Part shown: one piece after another, positions 23,405-32,167 of the stretch
How positions within the stretch are numbered: position 1 is the first letter of the stretch
Layout: each line of letters starts with the position of its first letter
NCBI GenBank assembly: GCA_030602705.1
Contig: JAUVZF010000039.1
Span: forward strand, 1 to 36,797
Direction of reading: 5' to 3'
Source of the DNA: Planctomycetota bacterium
GTDB lineage: Bacteria; Planctomycetota; Phycisphaerae; FEN-1346
Length of the DNA: 36,797 bases
Program-made: the position numbers and the translations under genes
The notes under the pieces: generated by a model
Told to the model about the DNA's origin: nothing
The model's database searches: none
Seen by the model: the letters and a program-made list of their open reading frames with translations, nothing else

Positions 23405-25668
23405 CCGAATACGCCGGCCATCGTCTGCTCGCCCTCTGGCACGAGATGCGGACGCTTTCGCTCCGGGCCAACCTGTACCGCACCTGGTACGAGTTGGCGC
23501 GGCGGACCGGGTTGCACAAGCACCGCTATCGCGCCGAGCCGGTCACCGACGACGCCCTCCGCCAAGCCCTTGGCGGCCGCTTCGTGGGGCCCGAGGACCT
23601 GCTGGCGCATCTGCGAAGCCGCCACGTCCCGTTCTACGTCGACTGGCGCGACCGCGAGGGCTACGCCGCCATCCTGAACGATCGCTTCGCGGCTGACCGC
23701 GACGAGTGCCTCCGCTTGGCCGGCGAGGTCTGCGCCCACCGGTTCGAGATGATGGGATGCCGGGTCGCGTTCCCGGGCGAGATCGACTGGCATCGCATGC
23801 TCGAGAAGGCGGCCTCATGGCCGAGGCGCCACTGGAGCACGATCAACATCCGCTGCCCCGACGCGCCGGGCGAGATCAAGACCACCTGGGAACTCAATCG
23901 GCACCAGTTCTGGCTGCACCTCGGCCGCGCCTACTGGTACACGGGCGACGAAAAGTACCCCGCCGAATGGGCCCGGCAACTGCGGTCCTGGATCCAGCAG
24001 AATCCCCCAGAGATCGGGGTCAACTGGCTCTCGAACCTCGAGCACGCCATGCGGGTCATCTCCTGGGCGTGGGCGCTCCACTTCTTCCTGGACAGCCCGG
24101 CCGTCACGCCGGACCTCGTGTGGGAGATGTACCGGGTGCTCCTGGCCAAGGGCCGGCACATCCGCACGGACATTGCCTACTCCCGCAACGTCATCCGCAA
24201 CAACCACCTGCTCGGCGATGCCCTGGGGCTCGTGGTGTTCGGGTTCGTCTTCCCGGAGTTCCAGGAGTCCCGCCCGTGGCGGGAGTACGGTCTCGACCTC
24301 CTCTACGGCTGGCTGCCCGGCCAGGTTCGGCCGGACGGCACGAGCATCGAGTCGGCCCTCAGTTACCACCGCTTCGTCCTGTACTTCTACCTGCTGGCCG
24401 ACCTCCTGCACCGTGCCAACGGCGGCACACCGCCGCCGATGGTCCGCGAGCGGACCGAGCGGATGGTCGAGGTGCTCCAGGCCGTGACCAAGCCCGACGG
24501 CAGCGTGTCGCTCTACGGGGACAACGACGACGCCCGGACGTTCGTCCTCACGAACGAGGGCCCGCTCGACTACCGGCCGACGCTGGCCACGGGCGCGGCC
24601 GTGTTCGGCCGGGCCGACTTCAAGCACACCGCCGGCCGCCCCAGCCAGGAGGTGCTCTGGCTCCTCGGGCCCGACGGCCTCGACGCCTGGGACCGCCTCC
24701 ACGCCGCGCCCCCGGCCCGGACGCTGTGCGCGTTCCCGCGGGGCGGGCTCTACGCGTGGCGCTCCGCCTGGGACGACCGCGCCGACTACCTGCTCCTGAA
24801 GGACGGTCCGTTCACCGGCCACACGGAGGCCGATCTGGGGCACGTCGACCTCTCGGTCGGCGGCGAGCCGCTGCTCGTCGACCCCGGCACGTTCACCTAC
24901 AACGGCGACTGGGCGTGGCGGACGTTCTTCCGGAGCACGCCGGCCCACAACACCGTCTCGGTGGACGGGCGGGGGCAGGCGCTGGCGCACCGCTCGTTCC
25001 GATTCCTGTTCCATCCCGACCGCACCGGCGGCGAGACGGCCGAGGCCGACAGCCTGCGGATGCTGAAGGTCCGGCACCGCAGTTTCCGATACCTGAAGGG
25101 CGGGGGGATTTGCCACGTGCGGGTCGTCCTGATCGTCCGCGGCGAGTACTGGCTGGTCGTGGACCGTCTGACGGGCGGCCGGGACGAGCATGCGTTCGCC
25201 CAGCACTGGCACTTCGTCCCCTCGACGGCGCTCGAGGTCGGCCCCGGCGGCCGGGCGACGGCCCGGACCGAGGGCGGTGTGGAGGTGGCGCTGGTCCCCC
25301 TCGGCGTGCCCGGCCTCGACGTGCAAACGGCCGAGGGCCAGACCGACCCGATCCAGGGCTGGACAACCCGCGGCTTCGGCACGAAAATGCCTGCACCGTG
25401 CCTGACGTTCGTGTGGCAAAGCCGAACCCCGACGCTGATGGCGACCGCCATCGTGCCGCAAGGCCGCGGGCCGGGCCGAGACCTGCGGCTGGAGGCTTCG
25501 GGTAGCGAGGCCTCCGCAGATGGGGGGCTGGAGAAGGTCTGCTTCCGCCTGGCGGGCGACCGGGGTATGGATCATCTGGTGGTGGCGTTTTCGGCGGCGG
25601 GGACGTCTTTCGCCGAGCGGCGTCCGTCCAGTTGCGAGGAGGGGGATATGCGTCGTCTGGACGGATAG
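23398..25668 (+). CDS. Heparinase II/III-like (alginate lyase-type) protein
   Basis: The 756-aa protein has an alpha/alpha-toroid N-terminal region (about residues 60-340; TTWELNRHQFWLHLGRAYW, RNNHLLGDALGL, PDGTSIESALSYHRF) and a heparinase II/III beta-sandwich domain with the family core GHTEADLGHVDLSVGGE, LLVDPGTFTYNG and STPAHNTVSVDG (about 473-525; the His and Tyr residues are the likely catalytic set). Such enzymes cleave uronic-acid polysaccharides. No signal peptide is seen at ATG 23398, unlike secreted lyases, so it may act in the cytosol or be a biosynthetic or editing relative, as its coupling (7-bp overlap) to the bi-domain oxidoreductase suggests. The frame is open 168 codons further upstream, but that part is a shadow of the oxidoreductase gene. 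Confidence 0.88.
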   Translation: MLTEYAGHRLLALWHEMRTLSLRANLYRTWYELARRTGLHKHRYRAEPVTDDALRQALGGRFVGPEDLLAHLRSRHVPFYVDWRDREGYAAILNDRFAADRDECLRLAGEVCAHRFEMMGCRVAFPGEIDWHRMLEKAASWPRRHWSTINIRCPDAPGEIKTTWELNRHQFWLHLGRAYWYTGDEKYPAEWARQLRSWIQQNPPEIGVNWLSNLEHAMRVISWAWALHFFLDSPAVTPDLVWEMYRVLLAKGRHIRTDIAYSRNVIRNNHLLGDALGLVVFGFVFPEFQESRPWREYGLDLLYGWLPGQVRPDGTSIESALSYHRFVLYFYLLADLLHRANGGTPPPMVRERTERMVEVLQAVTKPDGSVSLYGDNDDARTFVLTNEGPLDYRPTLATGAAVFGRADFKHTAGRPSQEVLWLLGPDGLDAWDRLHAAPPARTLCAFPRGGLYAWRSAWDDRADYLLLKDGPFTGHTEADLGHVDLSVGGEPLLVDPGTFTYNGDWAWRTFFRSTPAHNTVSVDGRGQALAHRSFRFLFHPDRTGGETAEADSLRMLKVRHRSFRYLKGGGICHVRVVLIVRGEYWLVVDRLTGGRDEHAFAQHWHFVPSTALEVGPGGRATARTEGGVEVALVPLGVPGLDVQTAEGQTDPIQGWTTRGFGTKMPAPCLTFVWQSRTPTLMATAIVPQGRGPGRDLRLEASGSEASADGGLEKVCFRLAGDRGMDHLVVAFSAAGTSFAERRPSSCEEGDMRRLDG

Positions 25669-25736
25669 CGGCTGTCGCGCGCCGGCGTCCGGAGAGGCGA
25701 CACCTTGGCATGAAACCGGAAGGTGGCGAAAACGAC

Positions 25737-26603
25737 ATGTGTGACTTTAAGGTCTTCTACTGCGAAGTGGGAGCTGCGCGAAGTGGCACGAACTTCCTGG
25801 GGCTTGTGTTGGCGTCCCATCCTCTGCTGGCCTACTGGCGACGGCCGAAGTACATCTGGCGGCACGGCAACGCGTGGAAGCGGGACGACTGCCTGACGGC
25901 CGAAGACGCCTCGCCCCGAATCAAGCGGTACATCCGCCGACGGTTCTACGAATATATGAAAGAGCACGGAAAGGACCGGCTGCTGGTCGTCACGCAGGCG
26001 AACTGCCTGGCGCTGGATTTTGTGAACCGCGTCCTGCCCAAGGGCAAGGTTATCCACATCATCCGTGACGGGCGGGATTGTGCCGCGTCGCAGGCCCGGG
26101 AGTGGACCATTCACGTCCGGCCCGAGGCGCCCAAGAACCTCATCCTGCGCCGCATACTGGAGGTTCCGCTGACCGACCTCCCCGCCTACTTCGGCGAGTT
26201 CGTGGGGACGATGTGGCGGCGCCTGACCGGGGCCAAGTTCCGTTATAGCATGGGGCCCAAGATCAGGGACTGGAAGCGGCTTCAGCGGGAGATGGATATC
26301 CTCGAATTCTCCGCCCTGAACTGGGCCACGTGCGTCCGCGCCGCCAGGGAAGTCGGCCCCAGCCTGCCGGAGGGACAGTATCACGAGGTCCGCTTTGAGG
26401 ACTTGGTCAGCAAGCCCGGGGAAACCATGGCGGAACTGCTCGATTTCATGGACCTGCCGCCCGCAAAGGAAGTCGACCGGTTCATCCAGGAGCGAGTTGA
26501 CCGCGGCAGGCCCGGCCAGTACCTGAGCCGGTTGACGCAGGAGCAACTCGACCGGATCATGCCGTACATGGAGGACCTGCTGAAGAAACTGGGCTACGTC
26601 TAG
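25737..26603 (+). CDS. Sulfotransferase family protein
   Basis: The 288-aa protein shows a clear PAPS P-loop, VGAARSGTNFLGLVLASHP (about residues 11-29), and a 3'-phosphate site KVIHIIRDGRDCAASQA (about 104-120). WATCVRAAREVG and YHEVRFEDLVSKPGETM (the RFEDL element) follow, then LLDFMDLPP and a C-terminal helix. It is the most canonical of the four sulfotransferases here. ATG 25737 places the fold near the N-terminus; ATG 25710, nine codons upstream, is also possible, and neither has an ideally spaced ribosome site. It follows the heparinase gene by about 70 bp and precedes a methyltransferase by 30 bp. Possible acceptors are the glycan made here or its lipid anchor. Confidence 0.9.
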   Translation: MCDFKVFYCEVGAARSGTNFLGLVLASHPLLAYWRRPKYIWRHGNAWKRDDCLTAEDASPRIKRYIRRRFYEYMKEHGKDRLLVVTQANCLALDFVNRVLPKGKVIHIIRDGRDCAASQAREWTIHVRPEAPKNLILRRILEVPLTDLPAYFGEFVGTMWRRLTGAKFRYSMGPKIRDWKRLQREMDILEFSALNWATCVRAAREVGPSLPEGQYHEVRFEDLVSKPGETMAELLDFMDLPPAKEVDRFIQERVDRGRPGQYLSRLTQEQLDRIMPYMEDLLKKLGYV

Positions 26604-26633
26604 CCCGGTACAGGTCAGGGTGGGAGCCAGACG

Positions 26634-27353
26634 ATGACCGAACCCGAGTCGCCGGGTCAGCGAAACGATGTGCTGCAGCGCGCTCACGACGAGTACGCCC
26701 GTCGGCAGCGGCGCCTCGAGACGAATGAGCGGCTGCGGCGGTCCAACGCCCGTATCCGGGAGCGTACGGCCAGGCGTTACGCGCGGGTGCTGGACCGGGC
26801 TGGACTCCTGCCGCTGGGTGAACGCCGCGTCGTCGACGTTGGCTGCGGGGACGGCGACTTCCTCGTCCGGTGCCGCCGCGATTGGGGGCATTCAGGGGAG
26901 GGCCTCGCTGGGATTGATCTCATGGAGGACCGCATCGAGGCGCTCGGCGCGGCGATGCCTGAACTCGACCTCCGCACGGGCAGCGCCGACGCGCTGCCCT
27001 GGCCCGACGAGTCGTTCGACCTGGCGCACCAGTCCATGCTGCTCTCGTCCGTACTGGACGAGGCGTTGCGGGAGGCCATCGCGGCCGAGATGGGGCGGGT
27101 CGTCAAGCCGGGCGGCTGGGTTCTCTGGTACGACTTCATCTGGAATCCGTTCAACAGGGCCACCGTCAGCATGCCGATGCGACGCATCCGCGGCTATTTC
27201 CCCGGGTGGTCCGTGCTGGAGCGCAAGCGTGTTTCGCTGCCCCCGCCGATTTCCAGGCCGCTGCTCCGCGTGTCGGAGAGACTCGTCGGGGCGCTGGAGG
27301 CCTGCAAGGTTTTCAACCTATGGCACCTGGTGTTGCTGCGGAAGCCTGCGTGA
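26634..27353 (+). CDS. Class I SAM-dependent methyltransferase
   Basis: The 239-aa protein starts with a basic helical stretch (about residues 1-60, rich in Arg) and then has motif I RRVVDVGCGDGDFLVR (about 63-78), GIDLMEDRIEALG (motif II acidic residue), DALPWPDESFDLAHQSML (motif IV) and EMGRVVKPGGWVLWYDF. This is the Methyltransf_11 type. The final RKRVSLPPPISRPLLRVSERL and the closing FNLWHLVLLRKPA resemble methyltransferases from polysaccharide loci. It may O-methylate the glycan. A GGGAG site lies just upstream of ATG 26634. It is the second methyltransferase of the locus. Confidence 0.85.
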   Translation: MTEPESPGQRNDVLQRAHDEYARRQRRLETNERLRRSNARIRERTARRYARVLDRAGLLPLGERRVVDVGCGDGDFLVRCRRDWGHSGEGLAGIDLMEDRIEALGAAMPELDLRTGSADALPWPDESFDLAHQSMLLSSVLDEALREAIAAEMGRVVKPGGWVLWYDFIWNPFNRATVSMPMRRIRGYFPGWSVLERKRVSLPPPISRPLLRVSERLVGALEACKVFNLWHLVLLRKPA

Positions 27354-27413
27354 AGCCGTGTGCGCCGTAGTGATCGCCGGGTTTGGTCAGTTGCACTCAC
27401 AGGGAGGTTTGGT

Positions 27414-28646
27414 GTGCGCATCCTGATCGTCCACCAGTACTTCCTCGGCCCCGGCGACGCCGGCGGCAGCCGGTTCAACCAGTTCGCCCGCTACTGGGCC
27501 GAGGCCGGCCACGACGTCACCGTCCTGGCGGGCACCGTCCATTACGCCACCGGCCGAAAGGACCCCGCCTACAAGGGCCGCTTCGTCGTCCGCGAGACGG
27601 CGCCGGGTGGCGTCCGCGTCCTGCGGTGCTACGTCTCGGAGGCGTACAACGTCTCGTTCGTGGGACGGGCGTGGGCGTACGCCAGTTTCACGCTCTCCAG
27701 CGTGTGGGCCGGGCTGACGGCGGCGCCGCGCCCGGACGTCATCCTGGCCACCAGCCCCCCGCTGACGGTCGGCGTCACGGCCTGGCTCCTGCGGCTGCTG
27801 ACCGGCGTGCCGTACGTCTTCGAGGTCCGCGACCTGTGGCCGGAGTCGGCCATCGACTCCGGTGTCCTCCGCAACCCCCTGATGAAGGCGGTGGGGTATG
27901 CAATGGAATGGCTGAGTTATCGAGGTGCGCGGCACGTCAATGTATTGACGCCGGCGTTCGAGGAGGTGCTGCGGACGCGGAAGGGGATTCCGCCCGACCG
28001 GCTTTCGATGATTCCCAACGGCGCGGACCTCGACCTGCTCTCGCCCGGACTGAAGGAGAACCGCGTCCGCCGCGAGTTGGGCCTCCAGGGCAAGTTCGTC
28101 GTAACCTACGTGGGCGCCCACGGCCGGGCGAACCGGCTCATGCAACTCATCGAGGCGGCCGAGCGCCTCCGCGACGATCCGGATGTGGTCATCCTGCTGG
28201 TCGGCGATGGGATGGAGAAGCCGATGCTCCAGGAGGAGGCAGCCCGGCAGGGCCTGGGGAACGTCCGGTTTGTTGACAGCGTGCCCAAAAGCGAAATCGG
28301 CGACTACATCAACGCCTCCGACGTCTGCACGGCCGTCCTCCAGGCCAACGACACGTTCAAGACGGTCTATCCGAACAAACTGTTTGACTACATGACCTGT
28401 GCCCGTCCGATTCTCCTGGGCATTGACGGCGCGGCGCGCCGATTGATAGAAGAGGCCGGGGCCGGGGTCTTCGCCGAGCCGGAGAACCCGGACGACATCG
28501 CCGCGCGGGTCCGCGACCTGGAGGCCGACCCCGACCGCTGCGAGGCCATGGGCCGGGCCGGTCGGCGGTTCGTCGAGGCGCATTATGACCGCCGGCTTCT
28601 GGCGACGTGGTACCTGGACGTCCTGCGGACGGTGGCGGGTGGGTAG
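27414..28646 (+). CDS. Glycosyltransferase family 4, WbuB-like
   Basis: The 410-aa GT-B enzyme begins at GTG 27414, with GGGAGG (27402-27407) six bases upstream, giving MRILIVHQYFLGPGDAGGS, the typical WbuB-type N-terminus. Further evidence: SPPLTVGVTAWLL, FEVRDLWPESAIDSG (the RDLWPE motif), IPNGADLDLL, VTYVGAHGRANRLMQLIEA and the donor-site NKLFDYMTCARPILLGIDG (about residues 319-337). WbuB-type proteins transfer amino sugars such as FucNAc to a lipid-linked GlcNAc, but the donor here is not certain. A second GT4 of similar type follows after 39 bp. Confidence 0.9.
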   Translation: MRILIVHQYFLGPGDAGGSRFNQFARYWAEAGHDVTVLAGTVHYATGRKDPAYKGRFVVRETAPGGVRVLRCYVSEAYNVSFVGRAWAYASFTLSSVWAGLTAAPRPDVILATSPPLTVGVTAWLLRLLTGVPYVFEVRDLWPESAIDSGVLRNPLMKAVGYAMEWLSYRGARHVNVLTPAFEEVLRTRKGIPPDRLSMIPNGADLDLLSPGLKENRVRRELGLQGKFVVTYVGAHGRANRLMQLIEAAERLRDDPDVVILLVGDGMEKPMLQEEAARQGLGNVRFVDSVPKSEIGDYINASDVCTAVLQANDTFKTVYPNKLFDYMTCARPILLGIDGAARRLIEEAGAGVFAEPENPDDIAARVRDLEADPDRCEAMGRAGRRFVEAHYDRRLLATWYLDVLRTVAGG

Positions 28647-28685
28647 CGGCGCGCGATCGGTCCGCTCAAAGGGTATGGAGGCGGG

Positions 28686-29924
28686 ATGAGTCAACGGCTG
28701 CGCATCGCGATTCTCACCCAATACTTCTGGCCCGAGGGCGGTGCCCCGCCCGGCCGGCTGTTCGAACTGGCGGTCCGCCTCCGCCGCCTCGGGCACGAGG
28801 TGACGATCCTGACGGCCCTGCCGAACTATCCGCGCGGACGCATCTACGACGAGTACCGCGGACGGCTCTGGATGACCGAGCACCACGAGGGTCTGCGAAT
28901 CCTGAGGGCGCCCATCTTCCCGACCCAGTCGGCGCGGTTCTTCACGCGGATGACCTGCTACCTCTCCTTCGCCTTCTCGAGCGTCCTGGTGGGCCTGGTG
29001 GGGCTGGGCAGGCAGGACATCCTGATGGTCGAAAGCCCGCCGCTCTTCCTGGGCGGCTCGGCCTGGCTGCTCGCGAAGACGGCACACGCGCACCTGGTGT
29101 TCAACGTCTCGGACGTATGGCCGGGGTCGTTCATCGCCATGGGCATCGTCGAGGCCGATTCGATGATGGCCCGGATGGCTTTTCGGGTCGAGAAATGGCT
29201 CTACGAGCACTCGCGTATCGTCACCGGGACCAGTCCCGGCCTCATCCGCGATATCAAGCAGCGGTATCCCCACGTTCCCGCCACCGTCATCACGAACGGG
29301 GTCGACACGACGTGGTTCCGGCCGGACCGCCATGACCCCGCGTTGCGGCGGGAGTTAGGCATTCCCGAGAGGGTCTTCGCCTTCGGATACCTCGGCCTGC
29401 ACGGCCTGGCCCAGGGGCTTGAGATCATCAACGACGCCGCCGACCTGCTCCGCGACCGTGACGACATCTGCTTCGTCATGGTCGGCACGGGGCCCTGCAA
29501 GGACGACCTCGTGGCCGACGCCAAACGGCGTGGCCTCGACAACATCATCTGGGTTCCCATGCAGATGAAGTCGCGCATGCCCGACATCGTCGCCAGCATG
29601 GATGCCGCGGTGATTCCTCTCAAGTGCGCCCTGCCGACAAAGCCGGTGAAGGTTTACGAGGCCATGGCCAGCGGCTTGCCGATCATCGTCGCCGCCGAAG
29701 GCGAACTGGCCGAGTTCGTGGGCGGGGAAGAGATTGGCCTGGTCGTGCCGCCCCTCGACGGTCGCGCGCTGGCCAAAGCCGTCAGGTGGATCGTTGACGA
29801 CGCCGACCTACGCGATCGGCTGCGCACCTGCGCTTCAGAGAAAGTCAAGGACTACGACCGCGACCGCATTGCAGCCGATGCGTCGGAACTGTTCCTGAGC
29901 CTCGTGGAAGGCCCCCGCGCCTGA
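28686..29924 (+). CDS. Glycosyltransferase family 4 (WcaI/WbuB-like)
   Basis: The 412-aa protein has RIAILTQYFWPEGGAPPGRL (about residues 6-25), PNYPRGRIYDEYRG, ESPPLFLGGSAWLL, FNVSDVWPGSFIAMG (the SDVWP relative of RDLWPE), VITNGVDTTWFRPD, FAFGYLGLHGLAQGLEIIN and a donor-site EX7E-like KPVKVYEAMASGLPIIVA (about 320-337). It is a paralogue-level relative of the preceding GT4. The 12 bp between this stop and the convergent aminotransferase stop leave no room for an independent terminator, so the two transcripts may overlap at their 3' ends. Confidence 0.9.
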   Translation: MSQRLRIAILTQYFWPEGGAPPGRLFELAVRLRRLGHEVTILTALPNYPRGRIYDEYRGRLWMTEHHEGLRILRAPIFPTQSARFFTRMTCYLSFAFSSVLVGLVGLGRQDILMVESPPLFLGGSAWLLAKTAHAHLVFNVSDVWPGSFIAMGIVEADSMMARMAFRVEKWLYEHSRIVTGTSPGLIRDIKQRYPHVPATVITNGVDTTWFRPDRHDPALRRELGIPERVFAFGYLGLHGLAQGLEIINDAADLLRDRDDICFVMVGTGPCKDDLVADAKRRGLDNIIWVPMQMKSRMPDIVASMDAAVIPLKCALPTKPVKVYEAMASGLPIIVAAEGELAEFVGGEEIGLVVPPLDGRALAKAVRWIVDDADLRDRLRTCASEKVKDYDRDRIAADASELFLSLVEGPRA

Positions 29925-29936
29925 GACGCGCCGGAC

Positions 29937-31133
29937 TCAGGACACCTCGCCGGGACGCCCAATCTCCTGGACGAACTGTACGCTGCGCCTCGCCGTCGCC
30001 GCGCCGGCGCGCGGGTGCGTGGGCAGGTTGACGACCTCGCGGCAGGCCTTCTCGGCCACCGGGCACATGCCCGGCTCGTAGCCGTACAGTGCCATCGGGG
30101 TTTCGATCGGGTGGAGCGGACACTCGAACCACGTGCCTAGTTCGACGAAGTGCCGCGGCGCTTCGGCGATGGCCCGCTGCTTGTCCGCCACTCGCACGGG
30201 GTACCGCACCAGCACCGGGTTCATGTCATCCGGCACGGCCGGCACGGGCCAGCCCGCCTCGCGGAGCAGGTTGTCGTAGAGGAGGCGCATGCGGCGGCGA
30301 TGGGCGATGTTCTTCTCAATCCTGCGCATCTGGCGCAGACCGGCCCGCGCCTGGCCGTCGCTCATGCCCATGAAGAAGTCGCCAGGCATCTCTGGCACGA
30401 ACTCGCACGTGGCGCTGGAGCCGACGACCACCCCCTTGCGCGTCAGCCACCGGAAGGCGGCCGTCGCGAACGCCGTCGTCTTCGGGAAGATGGTGGTCCG
30501 GTAGGCCAGCCGCTGAAGCGAAAGCATGAGGGCGGCCCCGGTCGGCGGCCGGACGCACTCCGCCTCGCACAGCGTGGCGATGCGCTCGCCGAGGTCGGCG
30601 TCGTGGGTGGTCACCATGCCGCCGATGCCGGTTGTGAACGGCTTGTTCCACTGGAACGACCAGTACGTCGCCACGCCGAACGTGCCGCACAGTTTGCCCT
30701 TGTACATCGAACCGAGTGCCAGGCAGCAGTCCTCGACGACCGGCAGGCCGTGCTTCTCGGCGATGGCGAGAATGGCGTCCATCTCGCACGGGTAGCCGTA
30801 GGTGTGCTGGGCCACGATGACCTTCGTGCGCGGCGTGATCTTGGCCTTGAGCAAGCCGACGTCCACGTTGTAAGTCACCGGCTCGACGTCAACGAACACC
30901 GACCTCGCACCAAGATACTTGACGGGGTTGACGTCCATGACGCAGGTGTAGCCGGGCAGGATGACCTCATCGCCCTCGCCGACGCCCATGGCCTTCAGGA
31001 TGGCGTACATGGCCACGCGGCCTTTCCAGAAGGCGAAGGCGCGGGCCGTACCAAGCCACTCGGCAAAGGTCTTCTCAAATGCCGTCACGGCACGGCCCAC
31101 CTTCGGTTTTCTTACAGACGAAGTCGCTGGCAT
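29937..31133 (-). CDS. DegT/DnrJ/EryC1/StrS-family PLP aminotransferase
   Basis: The 398-aa fold-type I enzyme has GDEVILPGYTCVMDVNPV (about residues 54-71), VIVAQHTYGYPCEMDAI (106-122), the cofactor aspartate in PVVEDCCLALGS (Asp135) and the Schiff-base lysine in YWSFQWNKPFTTGIGGMV (Lys164). The family transaminates keto-sugars bound to nucleotides (for example 4-keto-6-deoxy or 3-keto sugars) to amino sugars. No matching 4,6-dehydratase is visible here; the epimerase at 32320 or the bi-domain oxidoreductase could provide a keto intermediate, which is a guess. ATG 31133 gives the usual N-terminal lead-in, but I see no good ribosome site or promoter upstream. Confidence 0.9.
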   Translation of the reverse strand: MPATSSVRKPKVGRAVTAFEKTFAEWLGTARAFAFWKGRVAMYAILKAMGVGEGDEVILPGYTCVMDVNPVKYLGARSVFVDVEPVTYNVDVGLLKAKITPRTKVIVAQHTYGYPCEMDAILAIAEKHGLPVVEDCCLALGSMYKGKLCGTFGVATYWSFQWNKPFTTGIGGMVTTHDADLGERIATLCEAECVRPPTGAALMLSLQRLAYRTTIFPKTTAFATAAFRWLTRKGVVVGSSATCEFVPEMPGDFFMGMSDGQARAGLRQMRRIEKNIAHRRRMRLLYDNLLREAGWPVPAVPDDMNPVLVRYPVRVADKQRAIAEAPRHFVELGTWFECPLHPIETPMALYGYEPGMCPVAEKACREVVNLPTHPRAGAATARRSVQFVQEIGRPGEVS

Positions 31134-31272
31134 ATGGATTAGGTCGGCGTTTTCCAGGCAACGACTGGAACGAATGATGGGCGGAGAGGTCGCCCGGGCC
31201 GCAAGCCTACTGGCCCGAGGCTGCCCACCCGCCGTGACTGAATAGTAGGCTGGAACCGGTGCTTGCCCTCAC

Positions 31273-31326
31273 CCCAGGAGGTCGCGTGCGGCGGCGATGT
31301 CAGCCAATCTGTGTTTGACGTCGCCG
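31273..31326 (-). pseudogene. Relic of an NAD-dependent epimerase gene (18 codons)
   Basis: Read on the minus strand this 54-bp stretch gives GDVKHRLADIAAARDLLG, followed by TGA. It matches GDVKHSLADISAARRLLG of the intact epimerase (32420-32473) at 15 of 18 residues and 42 of 54 bases, in the correct orientation. Its upstream half overlaps the last 27 nt of the PEP-CTERM gene in another frame. Confidence 0.7.
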
Positions 31327-32046
31327 CGCGAGCGTCGCGGCGAGTCCCAAACTGAGAAGGGCGAGGGCGGTCGGTTCAGGAACAGCGACGATCTGGATAC
31401 CGTTGATCGGGCCATCGCCGGTTTGAGGCATTGCCGTCAGCGTAAACTCGCCGCTTGTCAATCCCGTGAAGCGGACGTAGTTGCCGGTGCCGTCAGTGGT
31501 GGCGTCGTCGAACGTTCCCGAGAAGTTCGCATTGGCGAGATCTTTGCCGGAGATCGCGGCAACATCGGCGCCGCCGACGGAGATCGTGTAGTCTGTCGTC
31601 CAGTCGGTGCTATTGTCGCCGTCGAAGTAGAGGATGACGTCGTATCCGTCGGTCGTAAACGGTGCGCCGAGCCCTGTCACGACGACCGAGACAGGAGAGT
31701 CCTGGAAGTTGTCCACATATCCGCGCATGAGGTATGAATCTCCATCGAAAGGAGGGTCTACGAGCACACACGAATTGAATTCCGTATCGCCGTTGTTGGG
31801 GTCGACAACAAGGCCGGCAATCGTGTTCCCGCTGTCATCGACCACGGACGCGAGCTGGCTGAAGCCGCTTGTCAAATCGTTCCAGTGCGATTGTGGCTCA
31901 ACCCCCGCCACCATGGTGGGGCCCACAGATTTGCCGTAACTGCTGCCCTGGAAGTTGACCCCGATCATGGCTGCGCGGGCTGCTGGAGCGAGCGGTAACC
32001 CTAGAACGGTAACCAGCACTGCCAACCAAGTGCGAAGACCGATCAT
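31300..32046 (-). CDS. PEP-CTERM sorting domain protein
   Basis: The 248-aa secreted protein has a signal peptide (MIGLRTWLAVLVTVLGLPLA, cleavage near residue 25) and a C-terminal sorting tail of VPEPTALALL, a hydrophobic helix and ARRR. That tail is recognised by exosortase/EpsH systems, which cut it at the envelope; no exosortase is in this window. The body is a beta-rich, Asp/Thr/Gly-rich adhesin-like domain (YDVILYFDGDNSTDW; GNYVRFTGLTSGEFTL), probably extracellular matrix related. Start 32046 is preferred because GGGGGA lies about nine bases upstream; an ATG nine bases earlier would overlap it. The last residues after RRR (QTQIG) are encoded by the epimerase relic, so its stop codon is borrowed. 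Confidence 0.88.
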   Translation of the reverse strand: MIGLRTWLAVLVTVLGLPLAPAARAAMIGVNFQGSSYGKSVGPTMVAGVEPQSHWNDLTSGFSQLASVVDDSGNTIAGLVVDPNNGDTEFNSCVLVDPPFDGDSYLMRGYVDNFQDSPVSVVVTGLGAPFTTDGYDVILYFDGDNSTDWTTDYTISVGGADVAAISGKDLANANFSGTFDDATTDGTGNYVRFTGLTSGEFTLTAMPQTGDGPINGIQIVAVPEPTALALLSLGLAATLARRRQTQIG

Positions 32047-32138
32047 TGTACACATCCCCCACGAAGTTACCCACTCTTGCCACTCCGGCAGTCCTGCCTC
32101 GCCCCTGAAGCGACTACCGGAGCACCACTAAACAGGCA

Positions 32139-32167
32139 AGCATACACGCGCTTCCGGCGATAGTCAA
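32139..32167 (-). promoter_or_regulatory. Sigma70-type promoter for the minus-strand PEP-CTERM gene
   Basis: On the minus strand, TTGACT (32167-32162), a 17-nt spacer and TATGCT (32144-32139) lie about 93 nt before the start codon. The remaining spacer to 32319 shows no gene. Confidence 0.6.
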
